Assembly (NCBI GenBank): GCA_025937115.1
Contig: JAICSB010000017.1
Coordinates: 1-18,220 of the forward strand
Direction: 5' to 3'
DNA from: Pseudonocardiaceae bacterium
Lineage (GTDB): Bacteria; Actinomycetota; Actinomycetes; Mycobacteriales; Pseudonocardiaceae
Length of the DNA stretch: 18,220 nucleotides
Below are positions 5,763 through 12,714 of the stretch, in pieces. The notes beneath the pieces are model-generated. The model made no database searches and was not told the DNA's origin. It was given only the letters and a program-made list of their open reading frames with translations. A program made the position numbers and the translations under genes. Numbering within the stretch: the stretch's first letter is position 1; each line of letters starts with the position of its first letter.

Positions 5763-5957
5763 ATGAGCGGCAACCGTCGCGTAATCCACGTGAGCTGCTC
5801 GCAACACGGCGGACCACGCGGGTTCACCAACCTCGTCGCCTCCAAGCTCGACGGGGCAATCGAGCTCGACCCCCACGTCGACGGCTGCTGTGTGATCCTG
5901 TTCGACGAGGACGCGGCTTGCGCGCTGTCCGATGCCCTAGTGGAGTGGTTGGGGTGA
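5763..5957 (+). CDS. 64-aa protein of unknown function
   Basis: ATG at 5763 follows AGGGG (5751-5755) by 7 nt. The product begins MSGNRRVIHVSCSQHGGPRG and ends with an acidic helix (FDEDAACALSDALVEWLG). Four cysteines are present (one near residue 12, a CC pair near 43 and one near 53), but they do not form a standard zinc motif. The predicted pattern of beta strands then a helix looks like a small compact domain. I do not recognise the family. The stop is adjacent to the next gene, and both are probably expressed from the operator region at 5700-5734. The same frame is open further upstream, but that part crosses the operator and the antisense of the regulator, so it is not counted. Confidence 0.65.
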   Translation: MSGNRRVIHVSCSQHGGPRGFTNLVASKLDGAIELDPHVDGCCVILFDEDAACALSDALVEWLG

Positions 5958-5961
5958 ACCG

Positions 5962-6141
5962 GTGCACTGGTATGCACGGTCCAAGCGCAAACGTGACACC
6001 CACTGGGGGCAGGAGTTCGGCGGCGAAGTTGTAGCCGTGTGCGGCATTACGTTCCGCCTGCTGATGCCCATTGAGCGGCCGGAGTGGAAGTTCATCTGCC
6101 CGGTGTGCTGGGAGGACCCGTACCGGCCGTTGGTGGACTGA
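5962..6141 (+). CDS. 59-aa cysteine-containing protein, possible zinc ribbon
   Basis: A GTG at 5962 opens a 59-codon frame 4 nt after GGGGTGA, which doubles as ribosome binding site and the stop of the preceding gene. The product starts MHWYARSKRKRDTHWGQEF and contains AVCG (Cys27) and ICPVCWED (Cys46, Cys49), which with a histidine could hold zinc. Aromatic residues and balanced charge make it protein-like. Similar small MHWYARS...CPVCW proteins are, as far as I recall, widespread near integrase and replication genes in actinobacterial elements, with no known role. It is short enough to be missed by length-filtered gene calling. Confidence 0.65.
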   Translation: MHWYARSKRKRDTHWGQEFGGEVVAVCGITFRLLMPIERPEWKFICPVCWEDPYRPLVD

Positions 6142-6212
6142 CCGTAGAAACCTGAACCGAGAGACCATCGGCGCGTATTTCAACGCCTGCCGAATAGCGG
6201 GGTTAAGCTAGC

Positions 6213-6231
6213 CGGTCACAGGAGGTGACCG
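6213..6231 (+). promoter_or_regulatory. Ribosome binding site presented in a hairpin loop
   Basis: CGGTCAC (6213-6219) and GTGACCG (6225-6231) form a perfect 7-bp stem with the 5-nt loop AGGAG, the Shine-Dalgarno of the terminase small subunit; the start codon follows at 6235. The first G of the right arm would extend the SD to AGGAGG. A weak promoter (TTCAAC at 6179, 19-nt spacer, TAAGCT at 6204-6209) may start transcription here. The symmetric sequence could instead be a protein binding site. Confidence 0.5.
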
Positions 6232-6234
6232 CCC

Positions 6235-6705
6235 GTGCCCAAAGGTTCGCGCACGTACCTCGCGTCGAACAGCGCCAGCATCGCCGAGCAGGAGATCCGC
6301 TGCTACGAGCTACGCCTGACCGGCATGTCACTGGACAACATCGCCAAGCAGGTGAAGCTGTCCAAGGGCACCGTGCACAACCGCATCCAGGCCCACATCG
6401 AGCAGCGGGTGCAGCCACTGGCCGACGAGCTCCGCGCCGTCATGGTCGATCGCCTCGACACGTGCATCGAACGCCTGCACGGCCAGATCTTGGATGACGA
6501 GCTCGGTAGCCGTCTCGCCCGCAACATCGAAGTGCTGGTGAAGGTCGAGGAGCGTCGGGCGAAGCTGCTCGGGGTCGACGCCCCGGAGCGGGTGGAGGCC
6601 ACGGTCACTGAGGTCACCCAGGAGGATCTGGCGCTGGCCGAGCTGGTGCGCGAAGCCCAAGCCGCCGCAGCCGTGCAAGAGGCGCAACTGCGGGGCACGC
6701 CGTGA
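6235..6705 (+). CDS. terS: Terminase small subunit (predicted)
   Basis: The 156-aa protein starts at GTG 9 nt after AGGAGG. Residues about 20-50 form a helix-turn-helix (EIRCYELRLTGMSLDNIAKQ then LSKGTVHNRI), as used by small terminases to recognise the packaging site. A long helical, coiled-coil-like middle (about 50-110) would mediate ring assembly, and the ERRAKLLGVDAP segment is common in actinophage small terminases. The C-terminus is an acidic-to-alanine-rich helix that could contact the large subunit. The position two small genes before the large terminase supports the call. Its stop overlaps the next start as GTGA. A generic transcriptional regulator is the alternative, but the length and order favour terminase. 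Confidence 0.78.
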   Translation: MPKGSRTYLASNSASIAEQEIRCYELRLTGMSLDNIAKQVKLSKGTVHNRIQAHIEQRVQPLADELRAVMVDRLDTCIERLHGQILDDELGSRLARNIEVLVKVEERRAKLLGVDAPERVEATVTEVTQEDLALAELVREAQAAAAVQEAQLRGTP

Positions 6706-6884
6706 GGTTCGTGGTCGAGGTGTTCGGCCGCCGCGTACTGGAGGTGTCGACCGAGACGGAGCCGGTTCCGGCGTCGCCCTCCGGCTTGGAGGCGACGTCC
6801 GGTGGCCAGTTCGAGATGGGGTTCAGCGCGCTACGCGACGGTGAGGTCACCTGCGCGACACAACGACGAGGGGGCATCACGTGA
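6702..6884 (+). CDS. 60-aa protein of unknown function in the terminase operon
   Basis: GTG at 6702 overlaps the small terminase stop (GTGA), so translation is coupled. The product begins MRFVVEVFGRRVLEVSTETE, a beta-hairpin-like start, and then becomes low in structure. The C-terminal half contains a GFSALRDGEVTC segment and ends in RRGGIT. There is no known domain and only one cysteine. Similar short proteins beginning M-R-hydrophobic-x-LFGR occur in actinobacterial prophages, to my knowledge without assigned function. The stop overlaps the next start, again as GTGA. Confidence 0.65.
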   Translation: MRFVVEVFGRRVLEVSTETEPVPASPSGLEATSGGQFEMGFSALRDGEVTCATQRRGGIT

Positions 6885-7036
6885 GCTACGCACTGTTCAT
6901 CGCACTGGGGTTGCTGTTCCTGGCCGCGAGTTTCCTGGTCACGCACGCCACCGGCCGGATCGTGATGGTGGTCGTGTCGTGTGTGTCGTTCCTGATCGCC
7001 GCGATTTTGACGCTCGTCGGGGTGTCGGGCGGCTGA
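6881..7036 (+). CDS. 51-aa two-helix membrane protein
   Basis: GTG at 6881 overlaps the preceding stop as GTGA, and the frame closes with TGA at 7034-7036, directly touching the large terminase start at 7037. The product has two hydrophobic segments (about residues 3-20, SYALFIALGLLFLAASFLV, and 27-48) joined by a short HATGR turn, so it should be a small inner-membrane hairpin protein. The size resembles small holins or superinfection-exclusion proteins. However, its location before the large terminase, not beside an endolysin, argues against a simple holin. Function is unknown. It is shorter than common ORF cut-offs. Confidence 0.65.
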   Translation: MSYALFIALGLLFLAASFLVTHATGRIVMVVVSCVSFLIAAILTLVGVSGG

Positions 7037-8566
7037 GTGACCGCCACCCTCGCCGCGCCGCAGACCACCCAGTTTGACCTGCGCGCTTACCTGGCCAAAT
7101 TGAACGCTGACGCCCTCGTGCGCTCACCGGACTACCGACGGGCAGTGACCCGCGTCGACCCGCTGGCGTTCGCTTTGGCCTACCTTCCGCACCACCTGCG
7201 CGGCGACGAGACCGGCGGGCAGATCACGTTCTCCGAGTTCCACCTCGACCTGATCGAGCAGGCCCGGCAGTGGATCGTGCCCGACGAGCTGCCCGCGCAG
7301 CACCGGGACGCCTACGTGGCACCCCGTGGCTGCGGGAAGTCCACATGGCTGTTCCTGATCCTGCCGCTGTGGGCCGCCGCGCACGGCTGGCGCAAGTTCG
7401 TCGCCGCGTTCGCCGACTCAGCGGCGCAGGCGGAGATGCACCTGGGCAGTTTCAAGCACGAACTGGACACCAACGTGCTGCTGCGCCTCGACTACCCGGA
7501 CCTGTGCCGCCCGGCCCGGCGTCCTACTGGCACCGTGGCGGCCGACCGGGCGGGGATGCTCGTGACGAAGGCCGGGTTCACGTTCGCCGCCCGGGGGATC
7601 GACTCAGCCTCCCTGGGTATGAAGGTGGGGGAGAAGCGCCCTGACCTGCTCATTCTCGACGACATCGAACCCGACGAGTCGTCCTACTCCGCGTACCAGA
7701 AGGTCAAGCGTGAGGCAACGCTGCTCGATGCGATCCTGCCCCTGAACGTCTACGCGCGGGTGGTGCTCGTCGGCACCGTCACCATGCCCGGCAGCCTCGT
7801 GCACGACCTGGTGAAGACCCGCACGCTGCCCGGTGAGCCTCCGGCGGAGTGGGTGGTCTCGGAGAACTTCCGCTGCCACCACTACCCGGCCATCCTGGAC
7901 AACGGGGACGGCACGGAGCGGTCTATCTGGCCCGCGAAGTGGCCGCTTGAGTACATGCAGACGATCAGACACACGAGATCGTTTCGTAAGAACTATCAGA
8001 ACGATCCGATGGCCGCCGACGGCGACTACTGGACAGATGAGGACTTCACTTACGGCTGCCCGTCGCCCCTGACTCACCAGCTGCTGAGCATCGACCCCGC
8101 TGTGACGAGCAAAGGCAAGTCGGACTTCACCGCACTGGCCGTCATCGGCTACAGCAAGCCCCGAGGCGAGTGCGTGGTGCGGTGGGCGCGGGCTGTGCGC
8201 ATCCCCCCGGGCACGGAGCTACGGGACCTCGTGCTGCGCACGTTGGACGCCTATCCGGACGTCATGGGCGTGACGGTCGAATCCAATCAAGGGGCAGACG
8301 CGTGGCGGGCCATCCTGCACGGACTGCCGGTGCCGCTGAAGCTCGTTCACCAGCACGAGCCGAAGGAAGTGCGGGCGGCGCGGCTACTCAACCACTACCA
8401 AAGACGGCGTGTCGTGCACGAAGTGAAGCTGCACGCGGTAGAGGAGCAGATGGTAAGCTTCCCAAAGGGTCCTAACGACGATCTTGTTGACGCGGTAGGC
8501 ACTGGCGTCTCTGTCTTCCTGGGCAAGAAGCAAGTGGCCGGGGTGGTGACCGCCAGCTATGTCTAA
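7037..8566 (+). CDS. terL: Terminase large subunit
   Basis: The 509-aa protein is the DNA packaging motor, with an N-terminal ATPase and a C-terminal RNase H-like nuclease that cuts concatemers. Walker A is APRGCGKST (residues 95-103). Walker B is LLILDDIEPDE with Asp208, Asp209 and catalytic Glu211. Motif III is probably VLVGTVT near 240. The nuclease domain shows three acidic positions: Asp353 in SIDPAVTSKGKSDF, Glu415 in VESNQG, and Asp485 in NDDLVDAVGTG. Length is normal for the family. GTG at 7037 follows the preceding stop without a gap, so it probably depends on coupled translation. It acts with the small subunit at 6235 and docks on the portal encoded at 9131. Confidence 0.96.
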   Translation: MTATLAAPQTTQFDLRAYLAKLNADALVRSPDYRRAVTRVDPLAFALAYLPHHLRGDETGGQITFSEFHLDLIEQARQWIVPDELPAQHRDAYVAPRGCGKSTWLFLILPLWAAAHGWRKFVAAFADSAAQAEMHLGSFKHELDTNVLLRLDYPDLCRPARRPTGTVAADRAGMLVTKAGFTFAARGIDSASLGMKVGEKRPDLLILDDIEPDESSYSAYQKVKREATLLDAILPLNVYARVVLVGTVTMPGSLVHDLVKTRTLPGEPPAEWVVSENFRCHHYPAILDNGDGTERSIWPAKWPLEYMQTIRHTRSFRKNYQNDPMAADGDYWTDEDFTYGCPSPLTHQLLSIDPAVTSKGKSDFTALAVIGYSKPRGECVVRWARAVRIPPGTELRDLVLRTLDAYPDVMGVTVESNQGADAWRAILHGLPVPLKLVHQHEPKEVRAARLLNHYQRRRVVHEVKLHAVEEQMVSFPKGPNDDLVDAVGTGVSVFLGKKQVAGVVTASYV

Positions 8567-8575
8567 GGAGGCACG

Positions 8576-9121
8576 GTGCACGGTCACTGCACGGTCTGTG
8601 AGGTCGAGGGGGATCTCCGACGCGGGATGTGCACGACGCACTACAACCGCTGGCGGAGAGGGAGTCCGCTTGACGCCCCGAAGCAGGTCAGGGTGTACGG
8701 CGACGTTTCCACTCGCCTTCTTGCACACTCCGAAGACCGCCCCGGACCGCTTGACACTCCGTGCCGCGTATGGACGGCCGACATCGACGATGACGGCTAC
8801 GGACGCATCGGTATCGAGGGACGTTCAGAGCGGGCTCACCGGGTCGCCTACCGGACATTCAAGGGTCCGCTTCCCGCTGCACCGCTCGTGCCGGATCACC
8901 GCTGTCGAGTGCGGGCCTGCATCAACTGGGAGCACCTGGAGTTCATCACGTCGCGGGAGAACACGCTTCGTGGCGACACCGTGGCGGCGCGGAACGCAGC
9001 TAAAGAGTTCTGCCCGAAGGATCACCCGTACTCGAAGGCCAACACTTACATCCGCCCGGATGGCCGGGGCCGCGAGTGTCGCACTTGCCACGGCTGGCAG
9101 GTGGATCTATCTCTTCCTTAG
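8576..9121 (+). CDS. HNH endonuclease with flanking zinc-binding motifs
   Basis: The 181-aa product starts at GTG 4 nt after AAGGAGG, which overlaps the terminase stop. An N-terminal finger (CTVC, then CTTHYNRW, about residues 5-30) precedes an HNH_3-type core: CRVW and DGYGRI near 65-75, HRVAY near 90, DHRCRVRACINWEHLE (about 107-122) with the catalytic His-Asn pattern, and ENTLRGDT. A C-terminal CPKDHPYS...CRTCHG segment (about 145-172) looks like another zinc site. These are features of free-standing homing HNH nucleases. HNH proteins beside the terminase can also assist packaging in some siphophages, so a structural-cassette role is possible. The insertion between terminase and portal, with close spacing on both sides, fits either. 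Confidence 0.88.
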   Translation: MHGHCTVCEVEGDLRRGMCTTHYNRWRRGSPLDAPKQVRVYGDVSTRLLAHSEDRPGPLDTPCRVWTADIDDDGYGRIGIEGRSERAHRVAYRTFKGPLPAAPLVPDHRCRVRACINWEHLEFITSRENTLRGDTVAARNAAKEFCPKDHPYSKANTYIRPDGRGRECRTCHGWQVDLSLP

Positions 9122-9130
9122 GAGTCAGCA

Positions 9131-10621
9131 GTGAGCGCACCGGTGGACAACTTCGTGAGGCTGGCCCTGGCTGAGACGGTGCCTGATGACACGCCGTCGG
9201 GTGGGCTGGGTGACCTGATGACGGGGCTGTCGCAGCTCGACGACGCCATGCCGGGCTACCACAAGGCCGGACAGTACTATTCGGGCGAAATCCCTGAGTT
9301 CTTCGCGTCCCCGCGACTACGGCGGGCCATGATGCGCACCGGGGCAGCGTTCCGATTCAACTTCGCCCGCATCCCCGTCGACGCGGTCGTTGAGCGGCTC
9401 AAGCTGGCCGCTGTGACCTGCACGGACGCCGCTGCCGACGCGGCGCTGCGGGACATCTGGCTGCGGAACAAGGTTGCACTTCAGTCGCGGCAGTGGATCC
9501 GCCGGGCGTGTGAGTTCGGCGACGCCTACGTGATCGTGTGGCCCAGCGACGACGACAGCGGCGTGGACATCTTCTACAACAGCCCGCAGTGCGTGCGGAT
9601 CGTCTACGACACGGAGAACCCGCTGCTCAAGTCCTACGCCGTGAAGCGGTGGGAGCTGGGCGACAAGCGCAAGCGGGCCGACGTGTACTACCCGGATCGC
9701 ATCGAGAAGTGGATCACGAAGCCGGGCGCGAAAGGCGAGAAGTCGGGTGACTGGATGGAGTTCACCGACGACGACGGCGCGTGGCCGGTGGACAACCCGT
9801 TCGGTGAGATCCCCGTGTTCCACTTCCGCACCGATCAGCCCTACGGGGAGCCCGTGCACAAGGGCTTCTACGGGCCGCAGGACGCGATCCACAAGCTGAT
9901 TTTGTCCCATATGGCGGGCGTAGATTACCAGGCGTTTCCGCAGCGCTACGCCCTGATGGCGCCCGACATGGACTCCTCGGAGCCCGCCGAGCAGGACGAA
10001 GATATCTTCGCGTTCCCCGACACCGGAACGGGCTCCACCGTCCCACCTGCCGGCGAGGGCCGCTCCCAGTTCAGCGCCGACCCCGGATCCGTCTGGTACA
10101 TGCGCGGGCTGACCGGCGTCGGCCAGTTCGATACCGCCCCGCACACCAACTTCACCGAACCGATGCTCACCTACCTGCGCATGGGCTCGGAGGTGACGAA
10201 CACACCGCTGCACCGGATCGACCCCACCGGGGACGCCCCGTCGGGCCAGTCACTGCGCGCGGCCGAAGCCCCGTTCGTGCACAAGGTCGAGGATCTCCAG
10301 CTTTCGCTGGGAGACACGGCGCGGGAGGTCTTCGGGTTCTCCCTGCGTGTGGCCGGGTTCGCCGCTGAGGTCACCGTGCGCTGGACCCCCGCACAGACCG
10401 TGGATGACCTGGAGGGCTGGCAGACGGTCGCGGAGAAGATGGACTGCGGCGTGCCTCCTGCGCAGGCTTTTCTCGAGGCCGGTTATTCCGACGAACAGGT
10501 GGAGAAGTGGTTCGGGCCGGAAGGCGAGATGCCCCGCCCGGTTCCGGTGCCCCCGCCGCTACCCACTCCCGCACCGCCGCCGGTGGGCGTGCCGTCGCTA
10601 CCGCCCGGTAACCCGAAGTAA
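9131..10621 (+). CDS. Portal protein, SPP1 gp6-like family
   Basis: The 496-aa protein forms the dodecameric channel at the capsid vertex through which DNA enters and leaves. GTG at 9131 follows TAGGAG (9119-9124). The sequence has the usual order for this family: an N-terminal clip and wing (YYSGEIPEFF, RLRRAMMR, RIPVDAVVERL), a central strand-rich region (WPSDDDSGVDIFYNSPQCVR), GEIPVFHFR near 235, and the long stem helix region with the SGQSLRAAEAP segment near 375-385. The C-terminal tail is unusually rich in proline (about residues 463-496: MPRPVPVPPPLPTPAPPP), probably disordered. Length matches the family. It is followed by the scaffold-like gene, the standard order. Confidence 0.93.
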   Translation: MSAPVDNFVRLALAETVPDDTPSGGLGDLMTGLSQLDDAMPGYHKAGQYYSGEIPEFFASPRLRRAMMRTGAAFRFNFARIPVDAVVERLKLAAVTCTDAAADAALRDIWLRNKVALQSRQWIRRACEFGDAYVIVWPSDDDSGVDIFYNSPQCVRIVYDTENPLLKSYAVKRWELGDKRKRADVYYPDRIEKWITKPGAKGEKSGDWMEFTDDDGAWPVDNPFGEIPVFHFRTDQPYGEPVHKGFYGPQDAIHKLILSHMAGVDYQAFPQRYALMAPDMDSSEPAEQDEDIFAFPDTGTGSTVPPAGEGRSQFSADPGSVWYMRGLTGVGQFDTAPHTNFTEPMLTYLRMGSEVTNTPLHRIDPTGDAPSGQSLRAAEAPFVHKVEDLQLSLGDTAREVFGFSLRVAGFAAEVTVRWTPAQTVDDLEGWQTVAEKMDCGVPPAQAFLEAGYSDEQVEKWFGPEGEMPRPVPVPPPLPTPAPPPVGVPSLPPGNPK

Positions 10622-10651
10622 CATCTCATCACCCGTTGAAATGAGGTAAGC

Positions 10652-11185
10652 ATGGCCGCCGACCCTCCCGTGGACCCACCCGTCGACGATCCGCCACCCG
10701 TAGACCCACCCGAGTGGACCCCGCCCACCAAAGATGAGCACGAGCGGATGCAGCGGGCCTTGGCGAAGGCGAACGCCGAGGCCAAAACTCACCGTGAGGC
10801 CGCCCGCGCCCTCCAGGCGAAGTCCGAGGACGCCGACGGCAAAGCCGCACGTGAGGCCGCCGACGCCGCCGAGAAGCGATTCAAGCCGGTCGCTGTGCGC
10901 TCCGCCGCGAAGGCCGCGTTTCTGGAGGCCGGTCTACAGGGCAGCACGCCGGAACGCATCGCGCGAGTGATCCGGATGCTCGACCTCGACGCGCTCGACG
11001 TCGACGACGACGGCGATGTCACCGGTCTCACCGAGCAGGTCAAGGCCATCAAGGCGGACTACCCGGAGCTGTTCACCCCGACCGAGAAGCGGCCTCCGCG
11101 TCTCAACACGGGCGACAGGCCGCCCAGCAACGGCAAACCGATGACCACCGGTGAGAAAATCGCTGCGCAGGTGCTCGGGCGATGA
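10652..11185 (+). CDS. Capsid scaffolding protein (predicted)
   Basis: The 177-aa protein has the shape of a siphophage scaffold: a Pro/Asp-rich disordered N-terminus (PPVDPPVDDPPPVDPPEW), an Ala/Glu/Lys-rich helical middle (about residues 28-75) and a C-terminal charged region. A helical segment near 85-105 (AAFLEAGLQGSTPERIARVI) resembles the scaffold-like proteins encoded upstream of HK97-fold capsids. ATG at 10652 follows ATGAGGT; the SD is partly paired with CTCAT (10625-10629) in a short 5-bp stem. It lies between portal and capsid genes. The family assignment is from composition and order, not a catalytic motif. Its stop overlaps the next gene as ATGA. Confidence 0.75.
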   Translation: MAADPPVDPPVDDPPPVDPPEWTPPTKDEHERMQRALAKANAEAKTHREAARALQAKSEDADGKAAREAADAAEKRFKPVAVRSAAKAAFLEAGLQGSTPERIARVIRMLDLDALDVDDDGDVTGLTEQVKAIKADYPELFTPTEKRPPRLNTGDRPPSNGKPMTTGEKIAAQVLGR

Positions 11186-11634
11186 CCCTGGTGCAGCTCG
11201 CCGCGATCCTCGCCGTCATCGTCGGTGCTGGCGGGGCCGGTGCGGTACTCCAGAAGGCGGTGAGGTCATTGCGTAGATTAGGCAGGGTGGCGGACGGAAT
11301 CCTGGGCGACGGAACCAAAGACCACCCCGGTGTGATCGCGGGTCAGGCTGAGCTGAAGGCCGCCGTCGACGAACTGAAGACGCAGGCCGCCGGGGACCTG
11401 GCCGACATTCGAGCCGATTTGGCTGCGGTTAAGGCCGATGTGGGTGCCGTGAAGGAGCAGACGGCGGCGATCGAGACGAAGCTCGACGAGCACGTGGACA
11501 CGGTCGCGCCGTCACTGCTCGCTGATGGTCAGAGGTGGGGCGCTGAGCTCCAAGCGGCGTCGGAAGACAACACGCGCAGGATCGCAGCACTCGAAGCGCA
11601 CACCGGGACGGATGACCCGGTAGTAGGCTCTTAG
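11182..11634 (+). CDS. Membrane-anchored coiled-coil protein between scaffold and capsid
   Basis: ATG at 11182 overlaps the scaffold stop (ATGA). The 150-aa product has one hydrophobic N-terminal segment (about residues 4-24, VQLAAILAVIVGAGGAGAVL), a basic patch (RSLRRLGR) and then long heptad-like helices (about 55-110: LKAAVDELKTQAAGDLADIR and onward). It ends with a polar tail. This resembles actinophage proteins of the DUF2746 type, with one TM helix and a coiled coil, whose role is unknown. The basic residues after the TM segment suggest a cytoplasmic C-terminus. The location inside the head cassette is unusual for a membrane protein; a lysis or membrane-docking function is possible but unsupported. 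Confidence 0.75.
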   Translation: MTLVQLAAILAVIVGAGGAGAVLQKAVRSLRRLGRVADGILGDGTKDHPGVIAGQAELKAAVDELKTQAAGDLADIRADLAAVKADVGAVKEQTAAIETKLDEHVDTVAPSLLADGQRWGAELQAASEDNTRRIAALEAHTGTDDPVVGS

Positions 11635-11664
11635 CAACGCAGCAGTACCAGCAGCGCGGTTAGT

Positions 11665-11678
11665 CGGCCAGATGGCCG
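11665..11678. repeat. Perfect dyad upstream of the capsid gene
   Basis: CGGCCA-GA-TGGCCG is a perfect 6-bp inverted repeat with a 2-bp centre in the 118-bp gap between the coiled-coil gene and the capsid gene. The tiny centre favours a protein-binding or restriction-like palindrome over an RNA hairpin. Confidence 0.35.
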
Positions 11679-11696
11679 TGTAGCCCAGGCGGACCC

Positions 11697-11725
11697 GGAT
11701 GGGGCGCGGAGGCATCCCCCCATCC
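11697..11725 (+). promoter_or_regulatory. Hairpin in the capsid gene leader
   Basis: GGATGGGG (11697-11704) and CCCCATCC (11718-11725) form an 8-bp perfect stem with a 13-nt loop, ending 27 nt before the capsid ATG. The AAGGG ribosome binding site (11739-11743) lies after it. It could stabilise the 5' end of a capsid-specific mRNA, act as an attenuator between the upstream and capsid genes, or mark a processing site. No clear promoter is seen nearby. Confidence 0.4.
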
Positions 11726-11752
11726 CGTTGAGTCCCCGAAGGGCTGCGAGCA

Positions 11753-12709
11753 ATGCCAACCCGCAATACGTTTGAGGCGTGGATTCCCGAAGATTTCGGG
11801 TCCAATGTCATCCAGCGCGTCACCCAGGTCTCCGCGCTTGAGGCGTACGCGCAGAAGGTGCCGATGGGCACCCAAACCCGTTCGACCCCCCGCTCCGCCG
11901 GTGTCGGCGTCGGCATGGTCTCCAAGGGCGGCACCTACTCTGAGGACGCCAGCACCAACGACGAGGTCGTGCTGCGGGTCCAGAAGTTCGGTCAGGCCAT
12001 CCGCATCGCCGAAGAGGACATCGACGACTCCCTGGCCGACATCGTCAACGCCAAGACCGTCGACTGGGCCACTGCCTACGCAAAAACTTTGGACAACGCC
12101 TGCCTCGCGGTGACCGCCGCGAAGGGCACGTCGGGCTGTGCGTTCGACTCCCTCTACTACCTGCTCACACAGGCCGACGCCTCGACCGGCTACAGCGCCA
12201 ACGCGAACATCACCGCCTCTGCGACCGGCGCCCCGGCGACGGGCGCCGTATACGGCGACCTGTCCACGGTCGCGGGCATCTACGAGGGCGGCGACTACTT
12301 CGACGAGGCAGACAGCATCGTCATCGCGCACCCCCGGTTTAAGAGGATTCTTCGCGGGGTCCTGGACGCCCAAAGCCGCCCGATCTTCCAGGAGGGCTCG
12401 ACCGGAGTTCCCGGCGGGGCGCAGGGCCAGACGGCGGACACCGTTTTCGGCTACCGGGTGCACTGGTCGCTTGGTGCGAAGACCTCCGCTGTCCCCACCC
12501 CGACCCCCACGGGCAACCCGCTGATGGTCATCGGAAACCCCCGATACCTGCTCCTGGGTGTCCGGTCCGGCCCGGAGACCGTGTTCATTGACGGTCGCAA
12601 CGGGCTCGCCGCGCTGACCGACGAGTCGATCCTGAAGATGCGGTCCCGTCGGGCGTTCGCTCCGGGTGTTGAGCAGGCGTTCTCCATCTATGAGTACAAG
12701 GGCGCCTGA
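11753..12709 (+). CDS. Major capsid protein, HK97 fold
   Basis: The 318-aa product is the shell subunit. Landmarks typical of actinophage HK97-fold capsids are the N-terminal arm (RNTFEAWIPEDFGSNVI), the SAGVGVGMVSKGGTYSED segment leading to the E-loop and spine helix, a long helix from EEDIDDSLADIVNAK, the central domain with IVIAHPRFKRILRG, and the C-terminal strand-rich IGNPRYLLLGVR...FIDGRNGLAALTDESILKMR ending in QAFSIYEY. The N-terminal arm is short and lacks an obvious delta domain, in line with a separate scaffold gene. The start codon follows AAGGG by 9 nt. Head hairpins on both sides of the cassette suggest it is expressed at its own level. Confidence 0.92.
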   Translation: MPTRNTFEAWIPEDFGSNVIQRVTQVSALEAYAQKVPMGTQTRSTPRSAGVGVGMVSKGGTYSEDASTNDEVVLRVQKFGQAIRIAEEDIDDSLADIVNAKTVDWATAYAKTLDNACLAVTAAKGTSGCAFDSLYYLLTQADASTGYSANANITASATGAPATGAVYGDLSTVAGIYEGGDYFDEADSIVIAHPRFKRILRGVLDAQSRPIFQEGSTGVPGGAQGQTADTVFGYRVHWSLGAKTSAVPTPTPTGNPLMVIGNPRYLLLGVRSGPETVFIDGRNGLAALTDESILKMRSRRAFAPGVEQAFSIYEYKGA

Positions 12710-12714
12710 TAGCC

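Noticed and set aside
9317..10213. A 298-codon minus-strand frame across the portal gene
   Set aside because: GC-rich third positions suppress stops on the opposite strand; the sequence has no family features and the portal is unambiguous.
11660..12463. A 267-codon minus-strand frame across the capsid gene
   Set aside because: Same shadow effect; no ribosome binding site and the capsid call is solid.
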